From Phoronis australis (Eukaryota > Phoronida > Phoronidae): a stretch of 64,000 nucleotides of DNA. The notes beneath the pieces are model-generated. The model was given only the letters and a program-made list of their open reading frames with translations. It had not been told where the DNA came from and made no database searches. Where the stretch lies: the NCBI GenBank assembly GCA_002633005.1, contig NMRA01000474.1, positions 275,409 through 339,408 of the forward strand. Reading direction: 5' to 3'. Position 1 is the first letter of the stretch. Every line of letters starts with the position of its first letter. Positions 24,301 through 39,300 of this stretch are shown in pieces. The position numbers were made by a program, and so were the translations under genes.

Positions 24301-27300
24301 ACATAATATATCAGTTGTCGTTGGAATGGATCATCAATTTTAGAGAACAAGGTTACGTCGCTCATGTAGAACGTTTGTTAGTTTCAGTAATAATCCTCAG
24401 ATTAAAGACATGACATGTTCTTTAAAAATATGGACACTTTTATAAAAGTCCGACTTACGACTGGTTGTAGCTAAGACAAGCTATCACTGTTATTGTCATT
24501 AACGTGACCTTGATATTTAAACTTAAAAATTTATCATTTTAAGAGATCAATTTTTCGAGAGATCAAGGCAAAAGTATTGTTAGTGTATATGAAAACTGCA
24601 ATTATATGGGTAAAGCTTACATGGTCGTCTGGTTTTCTTTAATTAGTAGGTCTACCCCAAACCAATCCCTGCTGGAGGCATGAATTGAAAAACATGATCA
24701 AACTAATTTGTAAAGTCCAGTTTCACTTTTTTCCTGAGGTCCAAAATAATTTCTAACAAATTAAAGTCAGGAACAAACAGAAATAGAAGGAAGAGAGAAA
24801 ATCAATATAGGGTAAATTCGCCATTGGCATAGGATATTATCAAAACGCAACTGAAGTATGAAGTTTTTCATGGAAAAAAATGCAGGGCAATCCTTGGTAA
24901 AGGGTCTGTTACTGGTCAGGAACTAAACACATTTCAACTTATAAATGGCATCCAACAAAATCCAAGCAGGCAAAACGTTCAGGAAAAGAATAAAGAGTTC
25001 TCTACAAATTAAACGCACGTTGAAACACATTTCACCAAAACCATTCTTCTTGTCAAGATTGCTGTTCAGAAATCCAATCAATCATTTGTCTCCCACAAAT
25101 TGTTCTGCTATTCTTGAGACGACGTGACAGCGGTCTGGACAGGCGAAGCGTTGCTTTTAAAAAGAGCGCTTTTCCAGACAGTTTTCGCGTGTACACGCGA
25201 TAAATTGATACATTAGTCAGTTCTTGAATATATTTAAAGGGGCATTTAATAATCGCAAGGAACTAATTAAAGAGAGCGTGACTAACCAAATAAAAGGTGT
25301 TGCAATTTGTTTTTTTTAACTCTCGTTTGACCCTTTTACAATCAGACGTTCAAAATGGTGTTTCGGCGTTTATACAACTTTCTATATTGCAACTAAAAAT
25401 TTGAGATTTCTGCTGATTTACTTTATTCAACATTTCGCTTCAGAGTGGTGCGTAAAGAGGGAAATGTCAAAAATATATGGTCTCAGAGAATATGCAACGC
25501 TACAATCACGGCTGATTTGATGACAAGCAAACAAGGAATACAAAAATTCAACAACTTGAACAAAAGCCGCAATTTCAGGTTGCGTCTCAAGTAGCCGAAT
25601 GCCATTTGGATCCGACGGCCACTTGGACAAAATATAGAAAGAAATACGGATAGATAATGTGTACAATTGGAAAATATTGCGCGGTAGAACAATAGCAGTC
25701 ACCACAAAAAATACAACATGTTGCACTATCAAACAATTGAATACTAGAAAAATATCTGAATAAATCTTTAAAATTCCATTCTTTATATAAAATCACCCAG
25801 TAGTACAATGCGTCACGTGTACACCAGTCCATCTATTAATAGAACAAAATCTGGAAATCAATAATTAGACGTACACTGGCACGTCAAAACTGTACTTCAT
25901 TTCACTAAAATTTAAAAACTCGATACACGTTTGAGCAATAAAAATGTGGCCTGATTAAAATCAAGCAAGCGTCATTGCTATCATTTTAATTGTTTTGAGA
26001 AATATTTATTAAGCTCGCCGTATATTAGTGACGTTTAGAACAGAGCATCGAGATCAAATAACAAAATTAGGCCTACATGTAGGTCGCTTTCGCTTACATA
26101 ACAAGTGCAATTCCCAGACACGACTGTTCTTTGGTGACCTGCTCTAAGGTAATATTCACTCGTAGTGATTAATTTCATAATCCACTTTCATCAACTGAAT
26201 GCCCGTTAATCTTTTAAATACGGCAGCGCAACCATGACAAGAATGTTTCTATTTTAAAAATAAAGTTACATCGTTACCGTTAACTAACTGCTACTATTGA
26301 ATTCAGTCTCCACACGTCAGAATGATGCAATAATACTACTCTACACACCCAAATTCAATTGAAAGCTCAGGTTTTGACCTCTCGTGTCAAGTCAAACTGT
26401 GCGACCTGAAATTTCAAGCATAATGCGTGCTGAGTTTGTGTCTCTACACTTCTACCGACTGATACCTTGGAAATATGAAAAAACTCATGTGGGTCCGGCC
26501 ATTAGTTAGTTGTTGCCAAAGCAAGTTCGAAAGAACACTAACACATGCTGTGAACAGACATGTATCGCGTGAACATGAAATAGTGCAGATTCGATCTTTA
26601 AATCGTTTCGTCGACTAGTATTTTTGACTACTTTTGAAAATTTTCGGATGCGCCTAAGAAAGTTCTGCACCCCGGAAGAACAATTTAAAAAACGGTACAA
26701 AACAGCAATGTTTCCAATAATTCTGAAACGATCAACGTAACTAGCGTTGTGGTGAAAAACATATCAATTTTTCTTGTAAAATGTCCAAATTATCGAATTA
26801 AAATATCCCAGGTCCTATCGCATTTTTAAAACTGCTTGGTCAAGTTATTTACGCGCACGGTCGTGGTCCCACCAGAGAATCATTATTCGGAATATTCGCG
26901 TACAGCAAGCGATTTTTTTTGCTCCCCGGGTACATTGTAGTCAGCCGACTACAAATACGTCACTGATCTTTACTGGTGTAAAACTCGCTTGGAAGGAATA
27001 CTGTTCCGAATGAAACATCAGCCAAAGGAAATTAGAATTGCGGGTGTCTAAAAAGCTGTAAGTATTAACGATATCCAGGCATTTACGCTTTGCTGGTGTG
27101 CGACGCACAAAAATATAGTATTACAAAAGTTCTTGCTACTGCAATCAATTCTCAGTTCGGCAATCATTCACAACAACGGCAACACTCAAATTTGCGCCAA
27201 ATTCCATATCTTTGAAATTTTTCGGAACAAGCGCGCACTGCTCTACTAATCGCAACCCATAACATTTGAAAAACTTCAATAAAACGCCAACAGCTCTGGC

Positions 27301-30300
27301 AAGCGCCCAACCGTTGTTTGACTCACTAAAATTGGTTTTCAAAACTGCATAATGCGAAGTAACCCTAGCAACATGCATGCTGGGGTCATGTGTCGTTTTG
27401 AGTCTACCTATTTTGTGGAATAATTATGTGACACGTACAGTGTATTTCTCGTGCTCAGGAAACAAATCTAATTACCCGATAATGGAAACCCGCACGGAAT
27501 GGTTACTATTTGGAAGCTAGTTATGATATGAAAAACTAATGTCTGAAAACGTAAACAGTATAAGCCACATAAATGTTGTAGTGATATTTGAACTGAATTG
27601 GTCCTGATGATCGATCCGTTGGTTTGACAATTGTTGTCATTTTAAGAAATTGAACCAAAAGTAATACAAATTCTGTCCCAAATCGATAACGTTAAATGCA
27701 CAATACGTCATTCGGCTAGGAAAAATTTAAGCGGTTTTGTTTATCGACAGGATTTTTCAATCGTGTGAGTCGCAAAATTTGAAGAGCAAACAAATTGAAG
27801 AAGCTTGCACTCATAGTTACAGGGTATATCTTTGCTTTTTAACGACTTTGATGACAGTCATACCGTAGATCAATAACAAAAGAGTCCTGGATATTTTTTC
27901 AATGAATATTTTGTTCAAGTTTACGGTCAATACTTGCTTACCGGAAAGCACGTGGCTGTTTTAGAGCACGGATTCAATTTTCACGTAGGCTTGCGACAAG
28001 TACTTAGAACTTGCAAAAGGATGTGTCATAGCATGGCAGATGTATAAAGCCCTTACGGGAACGTCAGGCAGCACAGATTTGATTTGCATTGCAACATGCG
28101 CATCCAGGGCTTTTCAATAGCTGTAGAGAAAAACAATTTCATAAAACATTAAGAATTCAATCTCGCGGCCTAAAATTCGGGAATACCTACATCAGAGGAA
28201 AAGGCAATATTTAAATATTTTCTCCATTGGCTAGAATCAATTTGGCGCATACAATTTGTGGGTAATTTTTGCGAGCTGGAATTCGTGTAGGGAGCTAGAA
28301 ATTTGGTTTCAAAGGTAGCAAAATGCAATTGTAAGGCGAGTTATCATTATCTTTGCTTCTACCATGACCAAAATGTTACGTACTGTCTAAGAATTTGAAC
28401 AATTGCTTGGATAAAAAAAATTGAACAAATGATACACCAAAAACAAGCAAAAACAAGCAAAAACAATGCTTTTACTCATGCCCTAAAGCAAATAACCCAG
28501 AATATTAGACTTTGACCTAATACTAGAGTATCAAAACATAGTTTTTATTCCTTTACTGTGAAGCATCTACACACCGTGTATGGTTGTGGTATCTGTGAAT
28601 GAGATCTAACATGAATTTACCCCACAAGACTTGATCACTGTGGATTAACAAAAGTTTTCCTTATCCAAGTACGTTTTAGTTAGTTTTTTAAATAAATGCG
28701 ATAATGGTTATGTTCAATCCACCCATATCATATACAAAACTGACGCCACCTTTCTAAGCAGAATCAGGTGAAGAACGGACACTGTGAAAAAAGACACACC
28801 AACTTTTGTATTAACAAAACATACAACCATAACACTACTGGGTACCGGTAGCAGCATTTTAGACCAACAAGCAGTTGCTTTATCAATACTGCAAATAATA
28901 TCATATCACCTTGAGCACTGAATTTTAAAAGTGCACTAATTCGCACTATAACGTAACTTACGGTCCGTAGGCGCTACGTTTAAATGCCAAAAGGCGGTTG
29001 GCTGCGCTTACGTGCGCTAACACCCAACTACAGCACTAAATTAGACACAGGGTGCCTTGTCTGCATCTGTGGTCAATTGGAAAAAAATCAGAAAAAAACA
29101 TGTAGGATACAAAGCTTTGAAATTTCTTACAGTAATTCAAATCACCTTCTAATAGTGTTTCCAAAGTTCACAACATAAAAATGAATCATTTTTCACAGTC
29201 CGATTTGTACCAGTAGTCCAAGCGTATCTTGTTGAATAAATAATACATTGTATTATTATCTCATATAAAATGAGGCATGTATTTTCCCCAATAAAACTCG
29301 TTCAGCAACAACACCTGAAAAACTTAGGTCTATTAATTTAAGAGAGAACTGACAATTATCAACTTATCACGATACTCTTTTTAGGAATAACTCAAGATAA
29401 AGTTTGACTGATTCTCTGAGTCCCTTGTTTTGTTAGCTTACAGTGCTCCGTTAACAAAAGTTCCAATACATTGGAATCCATTGTATGCAAGATTTCACAT
29501 TTCCAAAACATCTCCTACTTCCTACACAATTATTTCCCGGTCCATTTTTTTCGAACTTCATGTGATTTTGGAAGGACAGTTGCCGATGGGGTTGTCTACG
29601 CACCTGTTGAACCCCCTTGGCTACAGTAATGACCCTTAGTAGGCTCATCTCATACTAGTCCTTGTTCGACGCACAACTAACATTGGTCAGCAAGATCGCA
29701 CAAATTAATGAAGCCTAGTAAGCTATATCAAGCTTTCACTGAACGCTATACAGCACATTATGCTCCACGAACTCAGTTTGCGTACGCACACGTTGAAACA
29801 AATTTTACCTAAAATAACATCTTTTTCTGTTCAAGATCTCTATCCAGTCAATGATGTCGACACAAATGCATACCCTAAATTTTTAATGTACGCAGTTCAG
29901 TGAATTGAAACGGAATGACCAATCGCAATTTCAAAAAAGCAGCGCTTTGCTGCCAGGCATCGATACATTGGCATTCATCGATCACGAAGAAATTCTAATA
30001 ATTATTTGGGTGCACAGTTACGATAGGGCCTTTTTAAAAGTATTTTCTAATATGCAGGACCTAAGTTTCAGACTGAAGCTGAAAATAATTATTCATCTGA
30101 AGTACCGTAATATGAATTACATGCATGTATAGTGTACTACGAATTTCACAAAAATGCTAGAAAATCCCAGCAATTAAAAATGACGTCATTGTGAGCACCA
30201 GATTCAGGATGAGCGAATCTAAGGGACCTCGGTCACGCAAGCGCAGTGGCCTTGAAGAAAGATTTGTTGACAGATTTTTTATAAATTACCTTCAGGTTTA

Positions 30301-33300
30301 TCTCAGGATATGTTCAAATTCTGTCTGATATATTTTTTATCAGTTAGACGGAAATCCCGAAAAATTTTCCAAACGTCTTAGCGGACTGTGCCGTTACACC
30401 AAAAGGAATGCCGATAAGTTTCTTATTTTACATTTATTTGACGGTCACGTTTGCAAGTGTCTATGGTTCATACACACTGCTCGAAATTTCAACTATATAA
30501 GCACGATGTTATTACTTTTTCCAAGCGTAATATTTGCACAGTTGTTATTTGAAACGCGCCGGTGAAACGTATATTTGCCTCTTATTATTTTAACGAACAA
30601 TTCCCCAAGTGGTGCGCGTTAAAACCAGCATTCAATATATTAACGAGATAAATTAACCCTTTCATCAAATCAGTTGGTCTATATCATGTCATGTACTTGA
30701 AACTGGTTAATTTTGGATGGGTTTTTCAATATCTTCAAAATTGGTTGCATTCTGATTTTTTCGTATTTGCTCGACCTATGTTAATATGCTTGTGCAATGA
30801 TATTATATCGTGGTTGCAGAATGGTTTGAGACAACTGTTGTGTCATTGCTTTACCAGAGTGATAATAAAATCTTACTTAAATGACAGACAGAGCATCTAC
30901 TATGCTGAAGAATGGGATACCGTAGCAGGAGGTCGCGTCACCTAGGGGGAACTCTTATAACGAAACTGCATTTTAGGAATGAACCAGTTGTGCATGAAAG
31001 AAATTGGAAATTAATACGCCCAGATCTTGAATGCAGCAAACCGGAACACTATTATCTACGACAACAAAAGTGATTGCACCGACTATGTAACGAATAGAAT
31101 AAGTAAAATAACATAAAAGATGTGCCTCGATCCGCCGAACACTCAGTTATTCAACGAAATTCCACTAACAGGAACCTATCCTACTATTTGAAACTTGGAT
31201 TATGGTACCCAATTAGCAAACAATTGAGAATCACTGCTGTGCTGTAACACTTCAAAATTCTTTCTTTAAATTGGGCATTGAATGAAATGTACAATTGCAT
31301 CACTTTCTATAAATTGCAATAAATTACCAACTTCGCCTTGACTTGATGAATGAGAAGAGTACCGTCTCTCACCTGTACGAAACTGTTCACGGGATACGAT
31401 AATAATATGGAAAATGGGTATAATGTTAGATAATCAATCCGCGTTTGACACAGTTTCACAAGACCCCTTCTTGTACAAAGTTTTCTCTTATCCAATATCG
31501 GACACTCTGCACACACTCCGCACTTTATACTTGTAAATTAACTCTATCCATCCAATCGGGTAGTAGGACTAGACAGTGTGTTTTCAAAACCCTCACTCCC
31601 CGTCTTTGTTTACGTAGGGGTATCGAAAGCTGATGTCCTATTTCTACTCTTCATCAATCATGACAGACATGAGCTCCAAAACCATCCATGACATAATCAA
31701 TGGTAAAACGTCTGATACAGCCGAATTTTATACAAATCTCAAAAACATCCCAAAAGCCTTTCTTTCCAACTACAGTTGAAACTTGGTTCCACTCAGGGCT
31801 CGTAATAAGCACATGGAAGCTTCAAGGCTGAGATAAAGTGTTGATCTTACATTTTCTAGATGCCTCCATTTCAAACTAACACAATCTTTATCTGAATCCG
31901 CATGGTGAAATTATTCCCCAAAACATTTGTAAAGAAATCTAGTCATGATAGTTGATGATGAAATGTCATTTGAACCACAGTGTCAAATCCGTGTGCAAAA
32001 AAATCAAATTCTAATCAACCTACTGAAATTCGTTCATGCAAGTTTCAAATCGTTTGGTACCTACAAACGATTTGAACATTTTGACTATGGTGAGATAATC
32101 CACCAAGTCGTGTAGATAGTGCGAGACCTTTGCTTGAGCTACACAAAGTATCATAAAAAGCTTGCAATAACCAATGCTGGTGTCATGAAAGGGTCTAACA
32201 CAGTAAGTGGTCCAAAATGTCATTGTGTTGAAAGGTATTAGCAGCTCAAGTTCTTAACAAAGTAAAGAATGTATTACGAAATACAAAAGTCAAAAACATC
32301 ACTCGATCTAGGTACAGTTCAAGAACGCTAGTACATGCTATGCCCTTCGCGAGATTACGCCGTGTATTTTAAACAAGACCATGTGAATTTGGACAGTTTT
32401 TCCAACCCGCAAAACAGCTACACTGAGAACTCTACTAGGGTTTCTCTTGTCGCACATTTTTCTTATTTCCACCATCTTACAGTCGAGCAACTAGTAAATC
32501 CACAATTACCAAGGCATAGATGCAGGTCACATCCTCTCATAAAAATGATATGCCGTAATTAAAATTTCATTTTCACAAATGCTTTTGCGAAAAGAATAAA
32601 ATTATTCTTCCTACAGTCGTATACCGCCGTACAATAACAAAGGAAATCTGTCAACAGATTTAGGTCAAGATTATTGCTAAACTCTGAAAAATTCAGACAC
32701 ACTTTTCAAAATATGTCTTCCCGGTGCGCCTGCGGATCTGTCCAAATTGGTCTGTTTCTAATGCTTTCGTAGATCGTTTGCGTGATCCTTGTTGCGGATC
32801 CTGGAGACGGTCGACGATATAACAGATAAAATTAATAGTATTCCACGGCAGATTGGTAAATACATCTTGTTAGTAACTGATTCTCATGACTAGCCCAATG
32901 GCGTCTATTAAGTGCTACTTAGTCAATTTCTCTATAGTATGTAACCTGTCTTATAATTGCTGTTCGTAGGACTCGGTCATGATTTCATTGTATTTTTCTC
33001 ACCGACATACGTGTGCTGTTAAGGCAAGTTAAGAAAAAACGTCTGTTTTATATCTAAACTTCCGTAGCTATACATGTACTTGTATGTGAACATTTTGTTA
33101 TTACTGTTTTGTATTGTTACCACGATTTTGACATGTCGCTTTGGTTAACAGTTTACAGTGTTCATACATGTATATACTATTCAACATAAAATTAGGAAGG
33201 CAATGCCAATCGTGATGAAGTTCTTAAGACAATGGATGTGTAGAATTGTTTTTAACAAGGTGCATTTCAAGTCAATGATGATCAGACAAGTGTTCATGTG

Positions 33301-36300
33301 TAAATACTCACCGACCGACCCAGCGCTTGGTCCACATCCCAACCACGGTTTACATACTCCAGTAGAGTAGAACAGTCACCTTTTTTGGCGGCTGTTCTAA
33401 CCTGAAAATAATAACAAATAAATTTTAAATCGAATGGTGTACATTCATTACCATTACGAACTCAATTTTACAAAAAAGTGCTCCTTAGATGATATGAACA
33501 TTGAGGGACTAGGGTCGGGGTTGTTCCTGGGTCTTGATAATGCAGACCATATGAAATACTCTTCGCAAATTTTGGCTCTTGTTCATATTAAAGCTTCCTA
33601 ATAACCACACATTTATACCAACTTTATGAACGAGAAACACCACAAGTGTCGTCCTCTTCCTTCTGACCCGTTGTTGATTGTGTCCACGTTGACCTTTTTT
33701 CCATTTTGACCTACATCGTACCGTGACCATTTTACCATCAATATCATTTCAACCTCTTATTATGTTTAAGTTCAGTTGTCCAAAACGTGCTGCAATCTGC
33801 AGTAATCTGCCCCCTCAAACATTGTTTGGATAAGGTATGAGTATCATTTAGGGTGTATAGTCTGGAGTTAATAATTATTTGTTCATCAACGTAGTGTCTC
33901 CCAGTGTTTGCTCATTGAGGCATCGGCTAGGATGTATGTATTGGGATTTTCGTTGCGTCATCTCAAGAACGTGCAATAGCGAAGGAAGACATGTCGGATG
34001 GAAGGACAAAGGTGATGTTGTCTCAAACTTCTCCGCATTTAGTGTTCGCTAAGATACTCATTTCTTATTACCCAATTATTGCTCTGATCTGGAATTTCGC
34101 TGTTTGACGTTTACCTCCCATTTCGATTCGTACGTTTTGTGAATGACTGTAGGCACATAATAGTCGATAACTTCCCATATAACGTAAAATTCGATATAAA
34201 AGCAGTGAGATGTAACTTGGTGTACCTTTTGTACCATAGGTTGTCTGCACTTCATTTTTGTACATTTTTGCAAACTTGCTTTTAACGTTACTCCATTCAA
34301 GGTGATTTTTAGTCTATCGAATATTACACATTTATTTACTGTGGTTCCTGTACTTTTGTTTGAATTCTTCCATACTATTTCCGTTATTAACTATCATTGT
34401 TAATAAGTAACATTTACCAACCTGGCCCTCGCCTTTTTACTGAGAACTAAATTCAGATAACACCACTATTATTTCTGAATCAAATTTAAAAAATCGTTGA
34501 TCAATGCTGATGTAAAAAAATAAGTTGTCTTTGTTGGGCACATCAAGATTAATTACATTCCCTCAGAATATATTTTCCAATGAAGACGACTTCACTAGCT
34601 GTAACATTTACGGCACATTCTCACTTCTCCGAGTTTATTCATAGTCTGAATGAGTATCATGCAAACAATACATACAGCATTGGTTCCTGGGAGACGTGAA
34701 TTTATATTGTGATAATGAATAATTGAACTCAATCTTGCACCTTGTAGCATGACTATAACTTTATCTTAACACTCTTCTTCAACATACGTACACCACTCAG
34801 ATGATGAACAGACATACAGTTGGCACACCATCAGGTTCTACCCTTTGTTTCGAGAGTCAATCATAGGACTTATCGTGTTATCTCGGTAAGTTTTGACAAG
34901 TTACCTCAAGAGGGCGCTCCAGGTATCATTTGACTAGATTACATCCAAAGTTGAAATCCAGCGCTATAAATGAGATCTATTTAACAATGGTTATACAAAT
35001 TCTTTGTTGATAACCAAACAAAGAAAAGGGCAAAGTGAGCGTGTTAGTCGGTACCTGAAGGTCACGTGGTTCAAGCGAAAGCCAAGTGTTCGGTCAATGG
35101 CATGACAAGATTTTTTTACCAAAATTAAGACAGAAAAAATACATATTTGCTGAAGAAAAGTACAATAATAAAGTTCCAATTTAAGAATTTTAGCGGAGCG
35201 TTCGGTTCAGGTTGTTTGTGTGATAACGCCGTGTTGTAAACTACAAGATTGTCTTTTGTACATCGTTCCTAGAACGAGCGTATCATAAAATCAAGAATGA
35301 GACATTTCTTTACTGAAGTGAACGAGCAAGAATACGAAAAGAGCGCAACCTTTTCTTTGAAAAAAGCAGTACTTGTTGGTGGTTGCGAGAATTCACTTCA
35401 CGTGTCGCTCAGGTGATATTTTCCTAACCACCAGCGGCTAAACCACAATCAAGGTCCATATTCGAGAAGTGACTGTGTTACGGTATAAAATAATTTTGTC
35501 TGGTCACTTACCAAATGTCAACTGAATCTCATATGCAAAGAGTTATTTAGTTGTGCAAATTGAAAAAATAATCATCAAAATTGGACAATGTTTGAGAAAT
35601 GCATGCTTGCTTTTGTCTATGAATTCCATGCATTTTCAGCGTTACGAGTGGCCATTTTAAAAATTGCAATTTTCAACTGTCAGCAGTAGAAAGGAAATTT
35701 ATTTTAATAAGCAAGTAATTGTTTTGACATGACTGGGAATGACTTAAGTCAATTTCGAAATCACTTGGACGAAGTTGCGCTAAATCGTTGAGAAATGATG
35801 GAGTTCATCATAAAACAGGCACTGGTTACGAAAATTGTGATATCGGCGATTCTAACCCCCACCTACTGTAAAGAGGGTTAAAAACTAAAGTTCACATTCT
35901 GTAATACAAAGAACTGTAGAATAAGTTAGCCAAGGCAACACAGCAAATTATTCAATATCTAAACAAACCAAAAGTTTGGATATTTACTGGGTTCTGCTAT
36001 GGTGAAAATGGGCCAAAAAGGCTAACAAAGTGTAGTGTACGTACCCCCATGTAGAATTCAATAACACAAATGGTCATTGCAAATGAAATTATTGCCTTTT
36101 AAATAACAACATGGTGGTTATTATCACCAAAGAAAAAATAATTGGCCATACAACATTATGTTACCATGTGACGCAGAAACAGTGATGTAGTGTATGTACC
36201 CCGTTTTGTAGCGTATGTACCCCCATGTTTACAAATGTCATGAAATTAAAATATCACTTGGAAAGTAAGCAACATTGGTCATGGACAGTTTCCTTCCTTA

Positions 36301-39300
36301 AACATGTTAGGTTAAAAGGGTGTTTATTGCAAATACATTTGTTTTGAGTGAAATATTAGCATTTCTGTAGTGTACATAACCCCATATTTCAATTTGTGCC
36401 CATTTTCAAAGTATGGCAAATATGGGTATTAATGCTGTGCTTTTTATTTTTTCTCTTTGAATTGATTAAGTAAATCAACTAACTCTCAGTAGATTCTTAG
36501 TACATAGTCATAAACCTGACATGTCATTGAAAGGTAGTGTACGTACCCCTGTGTAGCGTACGTAACCCGGTGTGAACAAATACCGTGAAACAAAACTATT
36601 ACATGGTAAGTATGCAACATTTGTCACACAAAGTTCCCTCCATTAAAAATGCTAGGATAAAAGTGTCTTAATTACAAATACATTTGTTTTGAGTGAAATA
36701 TTTGCATTTGTGTAGTGTACGTACCCATATATTTTAACATGTGCCTTTTTTCAAAGAATGACAGACAGATACACACATTTATGCTGTACTTTTTGCTCTT
36801 TTCTCCTTGAATAGATTTGGTAAGTGAACTAACTCTCAGTAGATCCAAAGTATTTTTAAAAACCTGACAAGTCATTGAAATGTAGTGTACGTACGCCCTC
36901 CAACCTCTGTGATATAACGTATTGCCCACAAGTATTTTTACATATTGCTGTTCTCATAAACAATACTGATATTTCCAAAATGCATCCAGTCTGACAAAAC
37001 AAAACAAAAACAATGCACATTGTTAAATACTGGGGAAACAAAATGCCACACAGGTCCTGGCTAGTAACATCCTAAAAAACATGTCATGAGACAACTGATG
37101 TTGCAGAGGCAGGTTCTCTACATGTATCTCTCAACACAACTTGCAACAAAACAACTAGTAGAGGCAGTGCAAAATTCAAGATCAACCCATACATTTGTAC
37201 CTTAGTCAAAATTTGACGTTAAGTGACTATGCGTAGTGGACGTCCACCCCCCCCCCCCCAACCAGTACCATTTTCTACTGTTTACAAGTTGAACACTCGG
37301 CCTAACTTGTTTGACCAACTGGTGAATGTGTTGAAAACTAGGCTTATAGCACCAATAAGGTTTTTGAAAAAAAATAGTTACCTGTCATTTTCTTTGTGTA
37401 AGAATCATATTGCAAGAGATGAAGTTTTAAGACATGCAATCATCAAGAACAACTCGATCAGCAAGGTAATAACTTTTTTCTTACTTTAGTATGTGATACT
37501 TCTTCAGTTTGATCAATAACTTATTAAATTAACAGCTACCTTACGAGTTTTTGCATGATAGAAGTGGTTTGTGACCACAAGTTGTAGTGTACGTACACTT
37601 TTATTCAACTGCGATGCATTAGGCCATAAAATTTTATTCGGTGGTTCTTGTGCAAAATATTTTAGATTACAAATCTGGAATGATGGTACTTTAAAATAAC
37701 CCAGCTTTCACAGTAATATGACAACCTTCATTTTTCACCAAAAGTGGCCACCGAATATGGACCTTGATTGTGATTTGCCCGCCGGATATTTCGTGCATAG
37801 ATTTTAACAATGTGAAAAAAGTCACATGTATTGGTAAGCAGGGATAAATCGCATTGCATTGAAAACTTCCTCACACTCCAGGATCTAAAGAAATAGCACA
37901 GACATGTCGCGTGCGCAACTACATGCACAAAGACATCGCAAAACATGAACCTGATGCATTTGACCCGGTAACAGAGAGATAAGGTTCTAAGTATACAGCA
38001 TCATATTTGAAAGAAAACAATTTGAAATATCGCCCCGGGACAGTGCGCTTGTAAACACTGTTGCCATGGACAGTGTGTACTCGTGAGTGAGTCTACATGC
38101 AGTGCTTTTCTTGGCTTGTATGGTCAGACAAAAGGTAGTGACTTTAACAATGGTCAAGCTATTTATATAACATGACCTTGGGACAACAGAGACGGTTGTC
38201 TTAACCAATGTTTCGTGACTAAGGTCTTGCTGTTTAGCGTCCTATAGCATTACCGAACTTTACCCAGCTGAAAATATAGGAACACTGAGGCTGGTATTCT
38301 CAGAAGTGAACGTAGAATGCAGTGAATTAACGGTTCACTATGTAATGCGCACATAGACCTACACTCAACAACGCACAAATGCCATGAACCGTGAATACTT
38401 GTGAGTCTACATTCACAGCACTTTTCTTGAGCTTGACAAAAGGCGTTCGGTGACAAAGCTATTTGAAGAACACGACCTTAGTGAAAATATAGACGGTCAC
38501 CTTAACCAGTCTCGTTTACAACACACCTGGCGAAAACTGTGACATCACTGAAGTCCTTACCCCGAAGTGAACGTATACTCTAGAAGTTAACGCTCCACTA
38601 CCGCAACATGCGTATATAGTTATTCTCCCATCTACATTTTTAGAATGTAAGGATAGCTTCAGCCTGACATTATATTTGCAATGACAATATGGAGGGGAGT
38701 CCGAGTCCAGGGCCCGGTCTCCAATCTTTTTACTCGAAATGAAACTCGAAATTAGGTTTGTCATTTTCTACTCTACTTTTGGGCGAACTCAAGATAAGCG
38801 TCTATTATTCTATGCTCGAGTACACAATAACTTATGTAGATAATTTATTGCCCTTAGGTCACAGTTTGTAAACCCAATATTAAAGCAATAAGGTCGAGTT
38901 TGAACTCGAAATTTCGAGTTTTTACTCGAGTTTGTAGCACGAATATAAGGGTCTTCAAGGGCAAACTTGAACTAGAAACTCCTATGCATAAACTATAATG
39001 TATTCGAGCACAGTCTGATAACCAATTACCTTAAGCTCGCACAAAAGGAGCAGAGAAATTGCCAAAAATAGTTTCGAGTTCGTTTCGAGTACAAAGATTA
39101 GAGACCGGGCCTAGGTGAGGGCTACACTGATCTTGTTGTTTCCAGACAAATCATAACAGCTCAAACCACACCTTCTAAACACACGTTGGCCACCAAATAG
39201 AATTTTTGAGTTAAAACAAGAAAAAAATGGCGACCAGCTTGTGAAATAAGTGCATAAACCGGTGGAAGACATAAAATGTCAGGCTTGAGGAAGGGAGTGA

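Noticed and set aside
25427-25832. Three overlapping hydrophobic frames in intron 2
   Set aside because: AT-rich sequence naturally gives Phe/Ile/Leu-rich frames. No motif or splice context supports them.
31669-32562. Extended rightward frame in intron 2
   Set aside because: Reading it through gives several in-frame stops and no family I recognise. The stop density is only slightly below chance.
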